A stretch of 64,000 bases of DNA from Pseudomonas sp. R-28-1W-6 (GCF_009799925.1 NZ_WELK01000001.1:62001-126000), one strand, 5' to 3'; shown: positions 39,095 to 50,868, numbered from the stretch's first letter. Notes: generated from the sequence alone by a model not told the origin. Numbers and translations: made by a program.

Positions 39095-41823
39095 GCGCCG
39101 CCCCGGCGCCGGTGGCCCGGCTGACCGAGGTCAGCCTGCGCTACGGCAAGACCTGCGCGCTGGATACGCTGAGCCTGGAGATCCCGGCGCAGTGCATGGT
39201 CGGCCTGATCGGCCCGGACGGCGTCGGCAAGTCCAGCCTGCTGGCGCTGCTGGCCGGCGCGCGCCAGATGCAGAGCGGGCAGATCGAGGTGCTCGGCGGC
39301 GACATGGCCAGCCGCGGCCATCGCCGGCGCACCTGCCCGCATATCGCCTACATGCCCCAGGGCCTGGGCAAGAACCTCTACCCGACCCTGTCGGTATTCG
39401 AGAACCTCGATTTCTTCGGCCGCCTGTTCGGCCAGGGCCCGGCCGAGCGCGAGCGGCGCATCGACGAACTGCTGCGCAGCACCGGCCTGACGCCCTTCCG
39501 CGAGCGTCCGGCAGGCAAGCTGTCCGGCGGCATGAAGCAGAAGCTGGGGCTGTGCTGCGCGCTGATCCACGACCCCGACCTGCTGATCCTCGACGAGCCG
39601 ACCACCGGGGTCGACCCGCTGTCGCGCAACCAGTTCTGGGAGCTGATCGGCCGCATCCGCGCCCAGCGCCCGCAGATGAGCGTGCTGGTGGCCACCGCCT
39701 ACATGGAGGAGGCCGAGCGCTTCGACCATCTGGTGGCCATGGATGGCGGGCGCATCCTCGCCACCGGCAGCCCCCAGCAACTGCGCGAACGCACCGCCTG
39801 CGCCAGCCTGGAGCAGGCCTTCATCGCCCTGCTGCCGGCAGACCGGCGCAAGGACCATCGCGCCCTGGTCATCCCGCCGCGGGCGCCGGGCCAGCAGGAC
39901 ATCGCCATCGAGGCGCGCGGCCTGAGCATGCGCTTCGGCGATTTCGTCGCGGTCGACCGGGTGGACTTTCGCATCGAGCGCGGCGAGATCTTCGGCTTCC
40001 TCGGCTCCAACGGCTGCGGCAAGAGCACCACCATGAAGATGCTCACCGGCCTGCTGCCGGCCAGCGAGGGCGAGGCGCTGCTGTTCGGCCAGCCGATCCA
40101 GGCCAAGGACATGGCCACGCGCAAGCGGGTCGGCTACATGTCGCAGTCGTTCTCCCTGTACGGCGAGCTGACGGTGCGGCAGAACCTGGTGCTGCACGCC
40201 CAGCTGTTCCACGTGCCGGCCGCGCAGATCGCAGCGCGGGTGGCCGAGATGGCCAGCCGCTTCGCGCTGGATGCTGTCATGGATCTGCTCCCCGAGCGCC
40301 TGCCGCTGGGCATTCGCCAGCGCCTGTCGCTGGCCGTGGCGGTGATCCACAAGCCGGAGATCCTGATCCTCGACGAACCCACCTCGGGCGTCGACCCGGT
40401 GGCCCGCGACGGCTTCTGGCAGCTGATGCTCGACCTGTCGCGCCAGGACGGGGTGACCATCTTCATCTCCACCCACTTCATGAACGAGGCGCAGCGCTGC
40501 GACCGCATCTCGCTGATGCACGCCGGCAAGGTGCTCGACAGCGACACGCCGCAGGGGCTGATGGCCAAGCGCGGCCTGCCGACCCTGGAAGCGACCTTCA
40601 TCGCCTACCTCGAGGATGCCGTCGGCCAGGGCCAGCCCGGCCCGGCCGAGCCGACGCCGCCGGCCCCGGCCCTGCCGCCGCGCCCGGCGCAGCGCCAGCG
40701 CTTCAGCCTGCGCCGGCTGTTCAGCTATGCCCACCGCGAGACCCTGGAGCTGCGCCGCGACCCGATCCGCGGCGGCATGGCGCTGCTCGGCACCGTGCTG
40801 CTGCTGTTCATCATCGGCTACGGCATCAGCCTGGACGTGGAAGACCTGACCTTCGCCGTGCTCGACCGCGACCAGACCACCACCAGCCAGGAGTACCACC
40901 TGAACCTGGCCGGCTCGCGCTACTTCCTCGAACAGCCGCCACTGCACGACTACGCCGAACTGGAACGCCGCATGCGCAGCGGCGAGATCAGCCTGGCGGT
41001 GGAGATCCCGCCGCACTTCGGCCGCGACCTCAAGCGCGGCGACAGCCCGCAGATCGGCATGTGGATCGACGGCGCCATGCCGACCCGCGCGGAAACCATA
41101 AAGGGCTACGTGCAGGGCCTGCACCAGGACTACCTGCAGGCCCTGGCACGGCGCTCCGCGCAAACACAGGCCGCCAGCCTGGCCGAGCTGGAGGTGCGCT
41201 ACCGCTACAACCCGGACGTGGAAAGTCGCCAGGCCATGGTGCCGGCCATGATCCCGCTGCTGCTGATGCTGATCCCGGCCATGCTCACCGCCCTCGGCGT
41301 GGTACGCGAGAAGGAGCTGGGCTCGATCATCAACCTCTACGTCACCCCGGTGACCCGCCTGGAATTCCTCCTCGGCAAGCAGCTGCCCTACATCGGCCTG
41401 GGCATGCTCAGCTTCACCCTGCTGGTACTCCTGGCGATCAGCGTGTTCGACGTGCCGCTCAAGGGCAGCCCGCTGACCCTGCTGCTCGGCGGCCTGCTCT
41501 ACCTGGGCTGTTCCACGGCCCTCGGCCTGCTCATGTCGACCTTCACCAAGAGCCAGATCGCCGCGGTGTTCGGCACCGCCATCGCCACCCTGCTGCCGGC
41601 CATCCAGTTCTCCGGGCTGATCTACCCGGTGTCCTCGCTGGAAGGCATCGGCGCCTTCATCGGCCAGCTCTATCCGACCTCGCATTTTCTGGTGATCTCG
41701 CGCGGGGTGTTCTCCAAGGCGCTCGGCTTCGCCGACCTGTCCGCCTATTTCCTGCCGCTGCTGATCACCATTCCCGTGCTGCTGGGGCTGTGCGTGGCCT
41801 TCCTGAAGAAGCAGGAGGTCTGA
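39091..41823 (+). CDS. Fused ABC-ABC-permease exporter (RbbA/YhiH type)
   Basis: A 910-residue protein with two ATPase domains and a C-terminal ABC-2 permease domain (about 545-910, six hydrophobic segments). ABC1 has Walker [10 protein letters not shown] (41-49), an intact signature LSGGM (144-148) and Walker B LLILDE, but its switch histidine is replaced by A203 (VATAYMEEA). ABC2 has GSNGCGKST (305-313) and H462 (STHFM), but its signature reads LPLGI (404-408). One composite ATP site should therefore be active and one degenerate. The layout matches E. coli RbbA. Substrate unknown. Confidence 0.9.
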   Translation: MSAAPAPVARLTEVSLRYGKTCALDTLSLEIPAQCMVGLIGPDGVGKSSLLALLAGARQMQSGQIEVLGGDMASRGHRRRTCPHIAYMPQGLGKNLYPTLSVFENLDFFGRLFGQGPAERERRIDELLRSTGLTPFRERPAGKLSGGMKQKLGLCCALIHDPDLLILDEPTTGVDPLSRNQFWELIGRIRAQRPQMSVLVATAYMEEAERFDHLVAMDGGRILATGSPQQLRERTACASLEQAFIALLPADRRKDHRALVIPPRAPGQQDIAIEARGLSMRFGDFVAVDRVDFRIERGEIFGFLGSNGCGKSTTMKMLTGLLPASEGEALLFGQPIQAKDMATRKRVGYMSQSFSLYGELTVRQNLVLHAQLFHVPAAQIAARVAEMASRFALDAVMDLLPERLPLGIRQRLSLAVAVIHKPEILILDEPTSGVDPVARDGFWQLMLDLSRQDGVTIFISTHFMNEAQRCDRISLMHAGKVLDSDTPQGLMAKRGLPTLEATFIAYLEDAVGQGQPGPAEPTPPAPALPPRPAQRQRFSLRRLFSYAHRETLELRRDPIRGGMALLGTVLLLFIIGYGISLDVEDLTFAVLDRDQTTTSQEYHLNLAGSRYFLEQPPLHDYAELERRMRSGEISLAVEIPPHFGRDLKRGDSPQIGMWIDGAMPTRAETIKGYVQGLHQDYLQALARRSAQTQAASLAELEVRYRYNPDVESRQAMVPAMIPLLLMLIPAMLTALGVVREKELGSIINLYVTPVTRLEFLLGKQLPYIGLGMLSFTLLVLLAISVFDVPLKGSPLTLLLGGLLYLGCSTALGLLMSTFTKSQIAAVFGTAIATLLPAIQFSGLIYPVSSLEGIGAFIGQLYPTSHFLVISRGVFSKALGFADLSAYFLPLLITIPVLLGLCVAFLKKQEV

Positions 41824-41824
41824 G

Positions 41825-42949
41825 ATGGAGCGCCTGGCGAACATCTTCCACCTCGGCCTCAAGGAACTGCGCAGCCTGCAGCGCGACATCGCCCTGGTGC
41901 TACTGATCGTCTGGGCCTTCAGCCTGGGCATCTACTCGGCGGCCACCAGCATGCCGGAAAGCCTGCACCACGCCTCCATCGCGGTGGTCGACGAAGACCG
42001 CTCGCAGCTTTCCGAACGGCTGATCCAGGCCTTCCAGCCGCCCTACTTCCGCACCCCGCAACGCATCGACCTGAGCCAGATGGACCGTGGCATGGATGCC
42101 GGGCGCTACACCTTCACCCTGAACATCCCGCCGGACTTCCAGCGCGACGTGCTGGCCGGCCGCAGCCCGGCGATCCAGCTGAACGTGGATGCCACCCAGG
42201 TCAGCCAGGCCTTCACCGGCGCCGGCTATATCCAGAACATCGGCAGCAACGAGGTGGCCGAATTCGTCCGCCGCTACCGCGCGGACCTGCCGCAACAGGC
42301 CGGGCTGGCCGTGCGGGTGGCATTCAACCCGAATCTGACGCGCACCTGGTTCGGCTCGGTGATGGAGGTGATCAACCAGATCACCATGCTGTCGATCATC
42401 CTCACCGGCGCCGCGCTGATCCGCGAGCGCGAGCACGGCACCATCGAACACCTGCTGGTGATGCCGGTGACGCCGCTGGAGATCATGCTGGCCAAGGTCT
42501 GGTCGATGGGCCTGGTGGTGCTGGTGGCGACGACCCTGTCGCTGCTGCTGGTGGTCGAGGGCTGGCTGCAGGTGCCGATCCAGGGCTCGCTGGCGCTGTT
42601 TCTCGGCGGCGCTGCGATGCACCTGTTCGCCACCACCTCGATGGGCATCTTCTTCGGCACGGTGGCGCGTTCGATGCCGCAGCTGGGCCTGCTGATCATC
42701 ATCGTGCTGATCCCGCTGGAGATCCTCTCCGGCGGCACCACGCCGCGCGAGAGCATGCCCGAGCTGGTGCAGCGGATCATGCTGGTGGCGCCGACCACCC
42801 ACTTCGTCGACCTGGCCCAGGCCATCCTCTACCGCGGCGCCGGGCTGTCGATCGTCTGGCCGCAGCTGCTGGCGATAGCCGGGATCGGCACGCTGTTCTT
42901 CCTCGGCGCCATGACCCGCTTTCGCAAGGCCCTGGCGCAGATGGCCTGA
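41825..42949 (+). CDS. ABC-2 type permease of the RbbA-like exporter
   Basis: A 374-residue ABC2_membrane permease like E. coli YhhJ: an N-terminal membrane helix (about 21-40), a periplasmic domain to about 175, then five helices ending near 368. The GTIEHLLVMPVTPLEIMLAK coupling segment near residue 205 is characteristic. It begins 1 nt after the stop of the fused ABC gene. Together with the HlyD-like adaptor it forms a tripartite export complex across the inner membrane; the outer-membrane partner is not encoded here. Confidence 0.88.
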   Translation: MERLANIFHLGLKELRSLQRDIALVLLIVWAFSLGIYSAATSMPESLHHASIAVVDEDRSQLSERLIQAFQPPYFRTPQRIDLSQMDRGMDAGRYTFTLNIPPDFQRDVLAGRSPAIQLNVDATQVSQAFTGAGYIQNIGSNEVAEFVRRYRADLPQQAGLAVRVAFNPNLTRTWFGSVMEVINQITMLSIILTGAALIREREHGTIEHLLVMPVTPLEIMLAKVWSMGLVVLVATTLSLLLVVEGWLQVPIQGSLALFLGGAAMHLFATTSMGIFFGTVARSMPQLGLLIIIVLIPLEILSGGTTPRESMPELVQRIMLVAPTTHFVDLAQAILYRGAGLSIVWPQLLAIAGIGTLFFLGAMTRFRKALAQMA

Positions 42950-42957
42950 GCTGGCCG

Positions 42958-43020
42958 CAGGGTGCGTGGTGCGCACCGAGGCGTTGCGCGGGCGCTCTGG
43001 TGCGCGCGGCGCACCCTACG
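42958..43020. repeat. Short palindromic repeat, copy 1
   Basis: About 63 bp, starting near AGGGTGCG and ending GGCGCACCCTACG, between the convergent ABC permease and FliL-like genes. It aligns over its full length with 56288-56352, differing at a modest number of positions. Its arms are imperfect on the left side. Confidence 0.7.
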
Positions 43021-43044
43021 GGCACGGCGCCGTGAAGCGGAGCG

Positions 43045-43461
43045 TTACTGGATGATCAGGTTGTTGAACAGCAGGTCTTCGACGTAGGGCTTGCCTTCTT
43101 CCTGGTTGAGCACGTCCTGCACCTGCTTGAGCGCCTCCAGGCGCAGCTTCTCCTTGGCGTCCTGGCCGCTCATGCTGGCTTCGGTCTGCTGGGAGAACAG
43201 CATCACCAGCTGGTTGCGGATCAGCGGTTCGTGGTGCTCGACCTTCTCCTCGGCCTCGCTGCCGGTCACCCGCAGGGCGATATCGGCCTTGTAGAACTTC
43301 AGCTTGGGCCCCGGGCCGAAGTTGCCGACCAGCGCCGGCACCAGGCTGTAGTAGGCCACCTTGGGCGCCGCGTTCTCGCCTTCCGCCTCTTCGCCGCCGC
43401 TGTTGGCCAGGGCGGTAAGGGGCAGCGACAGGGCCAGCAGCAGAGCGATCCAGGTTTTCAC
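43045..43461 (-). CDS. FliL-like exported protein
   Basis: A 138-residue protein with a cleavable signal peptide (MKTWIALLLALSLPLTALA) and a FliL-type domain: YYSLVPALVGNFG then a core ending with the conserved LEALKQVQDVLNQE and FNNLIIQ. Flagellar FliL is membrane-anchored and longer, and no flagellar genes adjoin this one, so it is probably a periplasmic paralogue of unknown role. It is convergent with the exporter operon and divergent from the quinone oxidoreductase gene. Confidence 0.75.
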   Translation of the reverse strand: MKTWIALLLALSLPLTALANSGGEEAEGENAAPKVAYYSLVPALVGNFGPGPKLKFYKADIALRVTGSEAEEKVEHHEPLIRNQLVMLFSQQTEASMSGQDAKEKLRLEALKQVQDVLNQEEGKPYVEDLLFNNLIIQ

Positions 43462-43621
43462 GGCGGCAGTTCCTCACAAAAGTGTGGCGCTAGCATAGCC
43501 ATTGCCGCCGCCACACCCAAGCCCGATGCTTATACAACGGCATCAGGCCGGGGCATGCTCGTTGACCGGCCAGGCGCGCCACCTACACTGCCAGACCATC
43601 AACCCTGGAGGATATCCGCTG

Positions 43622-44599
43622 ATGAAAGCCGTTCTGTGCAAAGCCTTCGGCCCGGCCGAAACCCTGGTGCTGGAGGAAGTTGCCGGCCCCGCGATCAAGA
43701 AGAACGAGATCCTCCTCGAGGTGCATGCGGCCGGGGTCAACTTCCCCGACACCCTGATCATCGAAGGCAAGTACCAGTTCAAGCCGCCCTTCCCCTTCTC
43801 CCCGGGCGGCGAAGCGGCCGGCGTGGTGCTGGAAGTCGGCGAGAAGGTCGAACACCTCAAGGCCGGCGACCGGGTGATGGCGCTGACCGGCTGGGGCAGC
43901 TTCGCCGAGCAGGTGGCGGTGCCCGGCTACAACGTCATGCCGATTCCGCACGGCCTCGACTTCACGGCCGCCGCCGCTTTCGGCATGACCTATGGCACCT
44001 CGATGCATGCGCTCAAGCAGCGCGCCAATCTGCAGCCGGGTGAGACCCTGCTGGTGCTCGGCGCCTCCGGCGGGGTCGGCCTGGCCGCGGTGGAGATCGG
44101 CAAGGCCATGGGCGCCCGCGTCATCGCCGCCGCCAGTAGCGCGGAGAAGCTGGCCGTGGCCAAGGCCGCCGGCGCCGACGAGCTGATCAACTACAGCGAA
44201 TCGAGCCTCAAGGAAGAAGTGAAGAAGCTCACCGGCGGCCAGGGCGCCGACGTGATCTACGACCCGGTCGGCGGCGACCTGTTCGACGAGGCCATCCGCA
44301 GCATCGCCTGGAACGGCCGCCTGCTGGTGGTCGGCTTCGCCAGCGGACGCATCCCCGAGCTGCCGGTCAACCTCTGCCTGCTCAAGGGCGCGGCGGTGGT
44401 CGGGGTGTTCTGGGGCTCGTTCGCCCAGCGCCAGCCGCAGGACAACGCGGCCAACTTCCAGCAGCTGTTTGCCTGGCATGCCGAGGGCAAGCTCAAGCCG
44501 CTGGTGTCGCAGACCTTCCCGCTGGAGCAGGCCGCCGAGGCGATCAATGCCCTGGGCCAGCGCAAGGCGGTGGGCAAGGTGGTGGTTAGCGTGCGCTAA
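43622..44599 (+). CDS. NADPH:quinone oxidoreductase-like zinc-independent alcohol dehydrogenase family protein
   Basis: A 325-residue MDR-superfamily enzyme of the quinone oxidoreductase group. The N-terminal GroES-like part has VNFPDTLIIEGKYQ. The Rossmann part has the nucleotide motif VLGASGGVGLAAVEIGKAMG near residue 145 and lacks zinc-binding cysteines. Members reduce quinones or activated alkenes with NADPH. GGAGG lies 10 nt before the ATG. It ends at a strong bidirectional terminator shared with the ferredoxin reductase gene. Confidence 0.88.
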   Translation: MKAVLCKAFGPAETLVLEEVAGPAIKKNEILLEVHAAGVNFPDTLIIEGKYQFKPPFPFSPGGEAAGVVLEVGEKVEHLKAGDRVMALTGWGSFAEQVAVPGYNVMPIPHGLDFTAAAAFGMTYGTSMHALKQRANLQPGETLLVLGASGGVGLAAVEIGKAMGARVIAAASSAEKLAVAKAAGADELINYSESSLKEEVKKLTGGQGADVIYDPVGGDLFDEAIRSIAWNGRLLVVGFASGRIPELPVNLCLLKGAAVVGVFWGSFAQRQPQDNAANFQQLFAWHAEGKLKPLVSQTFPLEQAAEAINALGQRKAVGKVVVSVR

Positions 44600-44621
44600 G
44601 CCCGCTCCCACACTGGAAACG

Positions 44622-44646
44622 AAAAAGCCGCCCGCGGGCGGCTTTT
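44622..44646. terminator. Bidirectional terminator
   Basis: AAAAGCCGCCC / GGGCGGCTTTT with A- and T-rich flanks, between the convergent quinone oxidoreductase and ferredoxin reductase genes. Confidence 0.88.
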
Positions 44647-44659
44647 GCATGGGCGGTGA

Positions 44660-45631
44660 TCAGTCGCGCGGCGCGTAGGCGAACACGTCGGCGCGCATCT
44701 GGTGCGCGTCCATGCCGGCCGCGACCAGCGCATCCAGGGTGCCGTAGACCATCGCCGGCGAGCCGCTGGCGTAGACGAACAGCGGCTTGAGGTCGGCAAA
44801 GTCCGCGCACACCGCCTCGTGCAGCAGGCCGCAGCGCCCGGACCAGCAGTTGCCCGGCTCGCTGACCACCCGGTGCAGATGCAGGCCGGGCGTCTGTTGC
44901 CAGTCGGCCCAGTGCGGCAACTGGTAGAAATCCTCGGCGTGGCGCACGCCCCAGTACAGGTGCACCGGGTGCTGGAAGCCGGCGGCCCGGCAATGCTCGA
45001 TCAGGCTGTGCATCTGGCCCATGCCGGTACCGGCGGCGATCAGCACCAGCGGCCCGGCCGGCAGCTCGGCCAGGTGGGTGTCGCCGAACGGCAGCTGGAC
45101 GCGGGCAAAGCCCTGCTGGCGGAGGAAGTCGACCAGCGCCAGGGTGCCTTCGTCGCGCGCCAGGATATGCAGTTCCAGCTCGCGCCCGCCGTGCGGCGCC
45201 GAGGCCAGCGAGTAGGCGGCATATTCGCCATCCTGGCGCTGCAGCAGCAGGTATTGCCCGGCGTGGTAACGCGGCGGCTTGCCGGCCGGAGCACGCAGGC
45301 GCACGCGGTACACGTCGCCGCCGACCTCCTGGCATTCGATCAGCTGGCAGCTCAGCTCGCGCTGCGGCAGCTCGCTCGGCGCCAGCACGCCGTCCCAGTG
45401 CAGCACGCAGTCTTCCAGCGGCTCGGCCAGGCAGGTGAACAGCTCGCCCTGGCTGCGTTCCTCGCCGCCCTGGCGCACGCGTCCCTCGACCAGCAGGGCC
45501 GCGCAGACATGGCAGTTGCCGTTGCGGCAGCTCTGCGGGCAGGCATAGCCCAGGCGCCGCGCGGCATCGAGGATGCGCTCGCCGGCCTGGACCTCGAGCT
45601 GCGCGCCGGACGGTTGCAGGATGACTTTCAT
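44660..45631 (-). CDS. [2Fe-2S] ferredoxin-NAD(P)H reductase
   Basis: A 323-residue fusion of a plant-type [2Fe-2S] ferredoxin domain (cluster cysteines C35, C40, C43 and C67, within CPQSCRNGNCHVC and FTCLAE) and a ferredoxin-reductase FAD/NAD(P) module (RYHAGQYLLLQ for FAD; LIAAGTGMGQMHSLIEH for nucleotide). It resembles CDP-6-deoxyglucoseen reductase-type proteins. The start at 45631 is in the TGATG overlap with the ubiD stop, so the two are translationally coupled; it may supply electrons or reduced flavin to the UbiD/UbiX step, which is inference. Confidence 0.85.
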   Translation of the reverse strand: MKVILQPSGAQLEVQAGERILDAARRLGYACPQSCRNGNCHVCAALLVEGRVRQGGEERSQGELFTCLAEPLEDCVLHWDGVLAPSELPQRELSCQLIECQEVGGDVYRVRLRAPAGKPPRYHAGQYLLLQRQDGEYAAYSLASAPHGGRELELHILARDEGTLALVDFLRQQGFARVQLPFGDTHLAELPAGPLVLIAAGTGMGQMHSLIEHCRAAGFQHPVHLYWGVRHAEDFYQLPHWADWQQTPGLHLHRVVSEPGNCWSGRCGLLHEAVCADFADLKPLFVYASGSPAMVYGTLDALVAAGMDAHQMRADVFAYAPRD

Positions 45632-47097
45632 CAATCGATTCCGAGTTGGCTCCACAGCTCATCCACCCGCTGCTTGACCGCCTCGTCCTGGACGATGGCG
45701 CGACCCCATTCGCGCGTGGTCTCGCCCGGCCACTTGTGGGTGGCGTCCAGGCCCATCTTCGAGCCCAGGCCGGAGACCGGCGAGGCGAAGTCGAGGTAGT
45801 CGATCGGCGTGTTGTCGATCAGCACCGTGTCGCGCTTGGGGTCCATGCGCGTGGTGATGGCCCAGATCACGTCGTTCCAGTCGCGGGCGTTGACATCGTC
45901 GTCGGTGACGATGACGAATTTGGTGTACATGAACTGGCGCAGGAAGGACCACACGCCGAGCATCACCCGCTTGGCATGGCCGGGGTACTGCTTCTTGATG
46001 GTCACCACCGCCATGCGGTACGAGCAGCCTTCCGGCGGCAGGTAGAAGTCGGTGATCTCCGGGAACTGCTTCTGCAGGATCGGCACGAACACTTCGTTCA
46101 GCGCCACGCCGAGGATCGCCGGCTCGTCCGGCGGGCGGCCGGTGTAGGTGCTGTGGTAGATCGGCTCGCGACGGCGAGTGATGCGCTCGACGGTGAACAC
46201 CGGGAAGCGGTCGACCTCGTTGTAGTAGCCGGTGTGGTCACCGTACGGACCTTCGTCGGCCATCTCGCCGGGATGGATCACCCCTTCGAGGACAATCTCG
46301 GCACTGGCCGGCACCTGCAGGTCGCTGCCGCGCGCCTTGACCAGTTCGGTCTTGTGGCCGCGCAGCAGGCCGGCGAAGGCGTATTCGGAGAGGCTGTCCG
46401 GCACCGGGGTGACGGCGCCGAGTATGGTCGCCGGGTCGGCACCCAGGGCCACGGCCACCGGATAGGGCTGGCCGGGAAACTTCTCGCACCAGTCGCGGTA
46501 GTCCAGGGCACCGCCGCGGTGGCTGAGCCAGCGCATGATGACCTTGTTGCGGCCGATCACCTGCTGGCGGTAGATGCCGAGGTTCTGCCGTTCCTTGTGC
46601 GGGCCCTTGGTGATAGTCAGGCCCCAGGTGATCAGCGGGCCGACATCGCCGGGCCAGCAGGTCTGCACCGGCAGCTGGGTCAGGTCGACGTCGTCGCCCT
46701 CCTCGATCACTTCCTGGCACGGCGCGTCCTTGAGCACCTTGGGCGCCATGCTCAGGACCTTCTTGAAGATCGGCAGCTTGCTCCAGGCGTCCTTCAGGCC
46801 TTTCGGCGGTTCCGGCTCCTTCAAAAACGCCAGCAGCTTGCCGATCTCGCGCAGCTCGCCGACTTCCTCGGCGCCCATCCCCAGGGCCACGCGCTTGGGC
46901 GTGCCGAACAGGTTGCCGAGCACCGGCATGGCGAAACCCCTGGGGTTCTCGAACAGCAGCGCCGGGCCGCCCTTGCGCAGGGTTCGGTCACAGATTTCGG
47001 TCATCTCCAGCACGGGAGAAACCGGGGTCTGGATGCGCTTGAGTTCGCCGCGCTGTTCCAGGCCGCGGATAAAGTCGCGCAGGTCGCGATACTGCAT
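45631..47097 (-). CDS. ubiD: 3-octaprenyl-4-hydroxybenzoate carboxy-lyase
   Basis: A 488-residue prenyl-FMN-dependent decarboxylase of ubiquinone synthesis, close to the 497 residues of E. coli UbiD. The start [20 protein letters not shown] is typical; the [20 protein letters not shown] and [12 protein letters not shown] regions belong to the cofactor pocket. ubiX, which makes prenyl-FMN, is not in the window. A longer upstream frame to 47136 lacks similarity, so 47097 is the start. It follows rho's terminator region and overlaps the reductase gene. Confidence 0.95.
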   Translation of the reverse strand: MQYRDLRDFIRGLEQRGELKRIQTPVSPVLEMTEICDRTLRKGGPALLFENPRGFAMPVLGNLFGTPKRVALGMGAEEVGELREIGKLLAFLKEPEPPKGLKDAWSKLPIFKKVLSMAPKVLKDAPCQEVIEEGDDVDLTQLPVQTCWPGDVGPLITWGLTITKGPHKERQNLGIYRQQVIGRNKVIMRWLSHRGGALDYRDWCEKFPGQPYPVAVALGADPATILGAVTPVPDSLSEYAFAGLLRGHKTELVKARGSDLQVPASAEIVLEGVIHPGEMADEGPYGDHTGYYNEVDRFPVFTVERITRRREPIYHSTYTGRPPDEPAILGVALNEVFVPILQKQFPEITDFYLPPEGCSYRMAVVTIKKQYPGHAKRVMLGVWSFLRQFMYTKFVIVTDDDVNARDWNDVIWAITTRMDPKRDTVLIDNTPIDYLDFASPVSGLGSKMGLDATHKWPGETTREWGRAIVQDEAVKQRVDELWSQLGID

Positions 47098-47177
47098 GCG
47101 TGAGCCTCGTGTGTGGGGCGTGCAGGTGGGGCGCAAAGTTTAGCGCCGAAGTCGGCTATTCAGAAGGGCGCACAAAC

Positions 47178-47205
47178 GCAAAGGCCGGGTTTCCCCGGCC
47201 TTTGC
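47178..47205 (-). terminator. rho terminator
   Basis: A perfect 12-bp stem, GCAAAGGCCGGG / CCCGGCCTTTGC with a 4-nt loop, then GTTTGTG on the minus strand, 14 nt after the rho stop. Confidence 0.75.
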
Positions 47206-47218
47206 GGCAACGCCTGAA

Positions 47219-48478
<1,260 letters not shown>

Positions 48479-48668
48479 AGGAATGACGTAGCTTTGAGGA
48501 AGGGGGGTGAAAGCACAGGGCTTTGGAAGCCGCGCCGCGAAGAAGGCGACGGGATCGCGCGATTTTATCGTGTAGGTATGCGTCGGCGACGGCTTGAAGG
48601 GCAACGGAGGAACCGTTGCCTGGCCGAATGTAACACCGGCCAGGCGGTGCGTCCAGCCCGCAGAAAGC
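48479..48668 (-). promoter_or_regulatory. rho leader
   Basis: About 190 nt between the trxA terminator and rho. TAAAAT at 48567-48562 on the minus strand is a possible -10, which would give a leader of roughly 80 nt. rho leaders are autoregulated by Rho in E. coli; a C-rich, G-poor stretch just upstream of the start would suit that, but this is inference. Confidence 0.35.
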
Positions 48669-48696
48669 AAAAAGCCCCGCATGATGCGGGGCCTTT
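48669..48696 (-). terminator. trxA terminator
   Basis: AGCCCCGCAT pairs with ATGCGGGGCC-type arm around a short loop and is followed on the minus strand by TTTTTGC; 36 nt after the trxA stop. Confidence 0.85.
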
Positions 48697-48731
48697 GGCA
48701 CAGCTGAGAGCGGCGGCAGGGCCGCGCGCAA

Positions 48732-49058
48732 TCAGATGTTGGCGTCGAGGAAGGCCGCCAGTTGCGACTTCGACAGGGCACCGACCTTGGTCGCCTCGAC
48801 GTTGCCGTTCTTGAACAGCATCAGGGTCGGGATGCCGCGTACGCCGTACTTCGGCGGGGTGTCCTGGTTTTCGTCGATGTTCAGCTTGCAGACCTTCAGC
48901 TTGCCCTGGTAGGTCTGGGCGATCTCGTCGAGCACCGGGGCGATCATCTTGCACGGGCCGCACCATTCGGCCCAGTAATCGACCAGGACCGGACCTTCGG
49001 CCTTGATCACGTCGTCTTCGAAACTGGCGTCGCTGACGTTGGTGATGAAATCGCTCAT
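48732..49058 (-). CDS. trxA: Thioredoxin 1
   Basis: A 108-residue cytoplasmic dithiol-disulfide reductant with the active site WCGPCK (C33, C36) and the conserved cis-proline segment [11 protein letters not shown]. The start [10 protein letters not shown] at 49058 gives the usual length. A candidate -10, TATCAT, lies at 49101-49096 on the minus strand. It diverges from ppx across about 215 bp and precedes rho after its own terminator. Confidence 0.97.
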   Translation of the reverse strand: MSDFITNVSDASFEDDVIKAEGPVLVDYWAEWCGPCKMIAPVLDEIAQTYQGKLKVCKLNIDENQDTPPKYGVRGIPTLMLFKNGNVEATKVGALSKSQLAAFLDANI

Positions 49059-49273
49059 GGATAGTCTCCGTGGTCGGAAGCAGAAAAGTGGCGCCATGAT
49101 AGCCCGCCTTGCCCTGCACCGAAAGTCGCAGGCCATTGTGCTTGCCTATCGCCTCCCCTGGAAAAGCTGATGAAAGAATACGGCAGGACGGCCGCGGGAG
49201 GTTAACATGCAGGGCATTGGACCGACCGCTCCAGTGCGGCCGGCTGCCTCTGTTCAGTTTCGAGACCTTGACC
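49059..49273. promoter_or_regulatory. Divergent trxA / ppx region
   Basis: TATCAT at 49101-49096 (minus) may serve trxA. I could not place a ppx promoter with confidence and saw no Pho-box-like site here, in contrast to hemB-ppk. Confidence 0.3.
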
Positions 49274-50776
49274 ATGCCGCAAGCTGCCCCCAAGTCGTTT
49301 TCCCTGATTGCCGCCATCGACCTTGGCTCCAACAGCTTCCACATGGTGCTGGCCAAGGCCGAGCATGGCGAAGTGCGGATTCTCGAACGCCTGGGGGAAA
49401 AGGTGCAGCTGGCCGCCGGCATCGACGAACAGCGCCTGCTCAGCGAGGAAGCCATGCAGCGCGGCCTCGACTGCCTGAGCCGCTTCGGCCAGCTGATCCA
49501 GGGCCTGCCCCAGGGCGCGGTGCGCATCGTCGGCACCAACGCCCTGCGCGAGGCACGCAACCGCGCCGAGTTCATCCGCCGCGCCGAAGCCCTCCTCGGC
49601 CACCAGGTGGACGTCATCTCCGGCCGCGAGGAAGCGCGCCTGATCTACCTCGGCGTATCCCACAGCATGCCGGACAACCCCGGCAAGCGCCTGGTCGCCG
49701 ACATCGGCGGCGGCAGTACCGAATTCATCGTCGGCCAGCGCTTCGAGCCGCTGCTGCGTGAGAGCCTGCAGATGGGCTGCGTCAGCTACACCCAGCGCTA
49801 CTTCAGGGACGGCAAGATCACCGCTGCACGCTACGCCCAGGCCTATACCGCCGCGCGCCTGGAACTGATGACCATCGAGCAGGGCCTGCAGCGCCTCGGC
49901 TGGCAGGAAGCGGTGGGCGCCTCCGGCACCATCCGCGCCGTGGGCCTGGCGATCCAGGCCGGCGGCCTGGGCAGCGGCGAGATCAACCCCGAGGGCCTGG
50001 CCTGGCTCAAGCGCAAGGTGCTCAAGCTCGGCGACGTGGACAAGCTGGACCTCGACGGCATTAAGCCGGACCGCCGGCAGATCTTTCCCGCCGGCCTGGC
50101 CATCGCCGAGGCGATCTTCGACGCCCTCGACCTGCAGCGCATGGACCACTCCGAAGGCGCCCTGCGCGAAGGCGTGCTGTACGACCTGCTCGGCCGCCAT
50201 CACCACGAGGACGTGCGCGAACGCACCCTCGGCGCGCTGATGGAGCGCTACCACGTCGACCTGCAGCAGGCCGCCCGGGTCGAGGCCAAGGCCATGTCGG
50301 CACTGGAGCAGGTCAGCGAGGCCTGGCAGCTGGACGACGACTGGCACCGCGACCTGCTGCAGTGGGCCGCGCGGGTGCACGAGATCGGCCTGGACATCGC
50401 CCACTACCACTACCACAAGCACGGCGCCTACCTGATCGAGCACTCCGACCTGCCCGGCTTCTCCCGTCAGGACCAGCTGATGCTGGCCCTGCTGGTGCGC
50501 GGCCACCGGCGCAACATCCCCAAGGAACGCTTCGCCGAGTTCGGCGAGGAAGGCATCAAGCTCCTGCGCCTGTGCGTGCTGCTGCGCTTCGCCATCCTCT
50601 TCCACCATATCCGCGGCACCCAGGAAATGCCCCGCCTGAAGCTGCAGGCCGGGCCGCAGAGCCTCGACCTGACCTTCCCCGAAGGCTGGCTGGACGCCAA
50701 CCCGCTGACCCAGGCCGACTTCGCCCTGGAGGCCGAGTGGCTGACGCGGATCGGCTTCGTCCTGACCATGCGCTGA
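49274..50776 (+). CDS. ppx: Exopolyphosphatase
   Basis: A 500-residue Ppx/GppA-family phosphatase that removes terminal phosphates from polyphosphate. The ASKHA fold shows [13 protein letters not shown] near residue 15 and [15 protein letters not shown] near 140, both phosphate-binding loops. The C-terminal half (about 310-500) contains the HD-like helical domain with the [18 protein letters not shown] run. The start at 49274 matches the family; the frame is open further upstream. It is convergent with ppk and separated from it by a strong terminator. Confidence 0.95.
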   Translation: MPQAAPKSFSLIAAIDLGSNSFHMVLAKAEHGEVRILERLGEKVQLAAGIDEQRLLSEEAMQRGLDCLSRFGQLIQGLPQGAVRIVGTNALREARNRAEFIRRAEALLGHQVDVISGREEARLIYLGVSHSMPDNPGKRLVADIGGGSTEFIVGQRFEPLLRESLQMGCVSYTQRYFRDGKITAARYAQAYTAARLELMTIEQGLQRLGWQEAVGASGTIRAVGLAIQAGGLGSGEINPEGLAWLKRKVLKLGDVDKLDLDGIKPDRRQIFPAGLAIAEAIFDALDLQRMDHSEGALREGVLYDLLGRHHHEDVRERTLGALMERYHVDLQQAARVEAKAMSALEQVSEAWQLDDDWHRDLLQWAARVHEIGLDIAHYHYHKHGAYLIEHSDLPGFSRQDQLMLALLVRGHRRNIPKERFAEFGEEGIKLLRLCVLLRFAILFHHIRGTQEMPRLKLQAGPQSLDLTFPEGWLDANPLTQADFALEAEWLTRIGFVLTMR

Positions 50777-50790
50777 GCGCCGCCGCAACG

Positions 50791-50818
50791 AAAAAGCCCC
50801 GCAATGCGGGGCTTTTTT
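50791..50818. terminator. Bidirectional ppx / ppk terminator
   Basis: AAAAAGCCCCGC / GCGGGGCTTTTTT with a 3-nt loop, T-run in both directions, 14 nt after the ppx stop. Confidence 0.92.
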
Positions 50819-50868
50819 CTTGATGCCAGGCGGCCTTCCCAGGTGCGAAGGCGCCCGTAGCCGCGGGC

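Noticed and set aside
39031..41931. A 966-codon antisense frame across the RbbA-like exporter gene
   Set aside because: Shadow of the real gene; its apparent runs of Gln, His and Arg are reverse complements of common Leu, Val and Ala codons.
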